From Nymphaea colorata (Eukaryota > Streptophyta > Magnoliopsida > Nymphaeales > Nymphaeaceae): DNA of 64,000 nucleotides. The position numbers and the translations under genes are program-made. A model generated the notes under the pieces. The model searched no databases. It was not told where the DNA came from and worked only from the letters and a program-made list of their open reading frames with translations. This document shows positions 62,737 through 64,000 of this stretch, in pieces. How positions within the stretch are numbered: position 1 is the first letter of the stretch; each line of letters begins with the position of its first letter. The stretch spans positions 26,554,131 to 26,618,130 of the forward strand of contig NC_045140.1 in NCBI RefSeq assembly GCF_008831285.2, written 5' to 3'.

Positions 62737-62772
<36 letters not shown>
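62737..62772. repeat. (TTA)n trinucleotide microsatellite
   Basis: Twelve TTA units without interruption. Confidence 0.97.
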
Positions 62773-62773
<1 letters not shown>

Positions 62774-62884
62774 GATGCACAACTCTTAGAATCCGAATAT
62801 TCCCTCCAATGAGACTTCATCTTTATGACATTTAGGTTTGGATAGCGAGGGAGTGTGTGTGTATGCATATGTGATTAAAAAATA

Positions 62885-63157
62885 GTCATTATATGAACAT
62901 TAGTGATGGTTTATAATGCAACAATGATTCATGAGTTGAGAAAGATTCATGGTGCTTTTAACGATAGATTTCTACTTTCAGCCATTCAGTAACATCCGCT
63001 GTTGTATACAATCAATATATATATATATATATATATATGTCATTATATGAACATTAGTGATGGTTTATAATGCAGCAATGATTCATGGGTTGAGAAAGAT
63101 TCATGGTGATAGATTTTTACTTGTAGTTATTCAGTAACATCCGCTGTTGTATACAAT
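62885..63157. repeat. Imperfect duplication of about 120-130 bp separated by a TA run
   Basis: GTCATTATATGAACATTAGT at 62885 opens a segment to 63012 that recurs at 63039-63157 with a small internal deletion and few substitutions. The copies are separated by a (TA)n run, suggesting slippage or unequal exchange at the microsatellite. Confidence 0.93.
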
Positions 63158-63867
63158 TCTTACATACGCGCACGCACACACACACATATATATATTCAGT
63201 CAGAATGGCTAAATGTGGAGAGCCTATCGGTAAAAAATCATAAACCTTGATTAAAAACACTGTGAACTTTTGCTGCACAATAAAACGTTGCTAATACTCC
63301 TGTAGTATATTGCTTTTAGTGACAATTTTTAAATATTGTCATCCAACAACATTTAGCAATCAACTGATTTTGATTCATATATAAATCATCATAATGACTT
63401 GATATGAAGGCTGATCCATACAATTAAAGTGCATCATAATTTTCAACGCACATTTATCCTTTTAATTTCATCAATCATTCATTTCAAGTTGTTATCAAGT
63501 ATGTGGAAAGCACTAGCAATGTTGGGCAAACTTCATTATCTCGGTGGTTGGTACTATTATGTGCAAAAGGTCGCAGTATTGTTGTCAATTAACTTTATGT
63601 TTATTGATTAAAAATTGTTGTATTTTCTGTGGTTTTTCGAGTTTTCCCATTGTATCGGAGGAAAAAGAGAGGACGTAAACATGTGCATGGGCAAATGCAC
63701 ATAAATTTTGCAAAAAGTCTTCTAATTTTAGTGAAGTAACAGAAAAGTGTTTAAGTTTTGAGATTTTCCATTTAACTGCCTGTTTTCTTTGATTATACTT
63801 CTGTTCGATCGTTTCAATGTAAAAATTCATTGTGCGTTTGCAAACAATTCATTCCTTTACCAAAAAA

Positions 63868-63898
<31 letters not shown>

Positions 63899-64000
63899 TT
63901 GGCTAGCATCTAAAAGTTCTAATGCAGCTAGCTAGTTCAATTAGTTGATGTTTTGCAAAGAAATTGGTGGCTTTTTTACATGAATACTTTGTGGAACTTC
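63158..64000. other. AT-rich intergenic DNA with (GT)n(GA)n microsatellite
   Basis: Apart from a CACACA/TATA run near 63170-63195 and GT then GA repeats at 63868-63898, nothing is recognised to the window end. Confidence 0.6.

Overview
This window is nuclear DNA from a flowering plant. All recognisable genes are split by AT-rich GT-AG introns and encode plant-type proteins: a Sec14-nodulin lipid transfer protein, a plant-style alpha/beta hydrolase, an SRD2/SNAP50-like snRNA-transcription factor, a small complex I-type protein and a plant-specific Ser/Arg-rich coiled-coil protein. The intergenic DNA is AT-rich and holds microsatellites and remnants of non-autonomous DNA transposons. I could not fix the species. 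No prokaryotic or viral system, CRISPR array, tRNA, rRNA or spliceosomal snRNA gene was seen.

Layout. 1-5985 (minus): 5' portion of an SRD2/SNAPC3-like gene that runs off the left edge; eight exons could be joined in frame (278 codons). 7490-13148 (minus): a complete 13-exon alpha/beta-hydrolase gene (449 aa) with a GC-AG intron. About 13.2-30.1 kb: a long gene-poor stretch with degenerate repeats and a possible but unproven minus-strand transcription unit at about 21.4-23.4 kb. 30190-30928 (plus): a two-exon gene for a 135-aa single-pass protein resembling the plant NDUFB11/ESSS subunit of complex I. 31-46.8 kb: a second gene-poor stretch with a hAT-like element (36077-36623), two orphan terminal-exon-like pieces on the minus strand (37003-37154 and 38506-38601), microsatellites and several GC-richer islands without a recognisable gene. 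46933-54124 (plus): a complete 14-exon Sec14-nodulin (SFH-type) gene (593 aa), with a leader exon carrying tiny upstream ORFs, a 188-bp tandem duplication in one intron and a hAT-like MITE in another. 55098-61182 (minus): a complete eight-exon gene (590 aa, all introns phase 0) for a conserved plant protein of unknown function, convergent with the SFH gene. 61.2-64 kb: its promoter side, then repeats.

The genes do not form a pathway; they are independent housekeeping-type loci. Exon models rest on manual splice-site reading: every intron has a donor/acceptor pair that keeps frame, and three complete models end in a stop with exact codon arithmetic (449, 593 and 590 aa). Family names rest on remembered family motifs, not on a search. 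The most informative oddities are the two hAT-like elements with near-perfect 8-bp target duplications, the GC-AG intron forced by the reading frame, an in-frame octapeptide duplication in a coiled coil, and orphan exons at 37-39 kb that I could not name.
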